NCBI GenBank assembly: GCA_030536565.1
Contig: JAUNPT010000136.1
Coordinates: 1-6,052 of the forward strand
Origin: Eubacteriales bacterium
GTDB taxonomy: Bacteria > Bacillota > Clostridia > Lachnospirales > Lachnospiraceae
Direction of reading: 5' to 3'
Length of the DNA: 6,052 nucleotides
Shown: positions 5,975 to 6,052 of the stretch, in pieces
How positions within the stretch are numbered: position 1 is the stretch's first letter
Layout: each line of letters opens with the position of its first letter
The notes under the pieces: generated by a model
The model's database searches: none
Seen by the model: the letters and a program-made list of their open reading frames with translations, nothing else
Told to the model about the DNA's origin: nothing
Position numbers and translations under genes: made by a program

Positions 5975-6052
5975 CCTTAGTGCAGCAAGGAATATGGTAA
6001 GAATCCATAACAGATCACTCTACTGTGTATATGCTACATATATAAGTAAACC

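Noticed and set aside
5994..6052. Start of a gene running off the right edge (MVRIHNRSLYCVYATYISK)
   Set aside because: It is open to the edge for only 19 codons, the AAGGA is just 2 nt before the ATG, and the peptide is not recognisable; too little to call.
6020..6052. 3' end of a convergent minus-strand gene that would share the terminator
   Set aside because: The minus strand has stops in all frames in this stretch; at most 10 codons remain before a TAG, so nothing can be supported.

Overview
The window looks like a chromosomal segment from a low-GC Gram-positive bacterium of the class Clostridia, most likely a Lachnospiraceae member. The grounds are the AT-rich sequence, AGGAGG-type ribosome binding sites, frequent AGA and ATA codons, a DUF3881-type protein (a family I know mainly from Lachnospiraceae), and the style of the serine-tRNA ligase, HD-GYP protein and chemoreceptor. 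This placement is inference from gene content; I ran no database search.

Layout, all genes on the + strand: (1) 1-179, an AT-rich leader with a weak promoter candidate and a possible folded 5' UTR; (2) 180-1463, serS, the housekeeping seryl-tRNA synthetase, closed by an intrinsic terminator at 1471-1504; (3) a good extended -10 promoter at 1517-1545 that starts a two-gene unit: an HD-GYP domain protein (1601-2686, predicted c-di-GMP phosphodiesterase) and, 26 bp downstream, a DUF3881-like protein of unknown function (2713-3633); (4) 3634-3781, an intergenic stretch with a promoter candidate but no terminator that I can find; (5) 3782-5851, a complete two-TM, dCache-type methyl-accepting chemotaxis protein, closed by a long hairpin at 5881-5916; (6) 5918-6052, with no recognisable gene but with a near-consensus sigma-A promoter (5946-5974) pointing out of the window.

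Functionally, serS is a separate translation gene. The other three genes are plausibly signalling genes: the HD-GYP protein would lower c-di-GMP, the chemoreceptor would report extracellular ligands to CheA/CheW, and the DUF3881 protein is an unknown that shares the HD-GYP transcript. A motile or formerly motile organism is implied but not proven. Three gene starts were moved inward from the longest reading frame, because a strong ribosome binding site lies inside each N-terminal extension. I see no mobile element, CRISPR array, tRNA or rRNA, and no clearly new system. The HD-GYP/DUF3881 pair is the part least explained by current knowledge.
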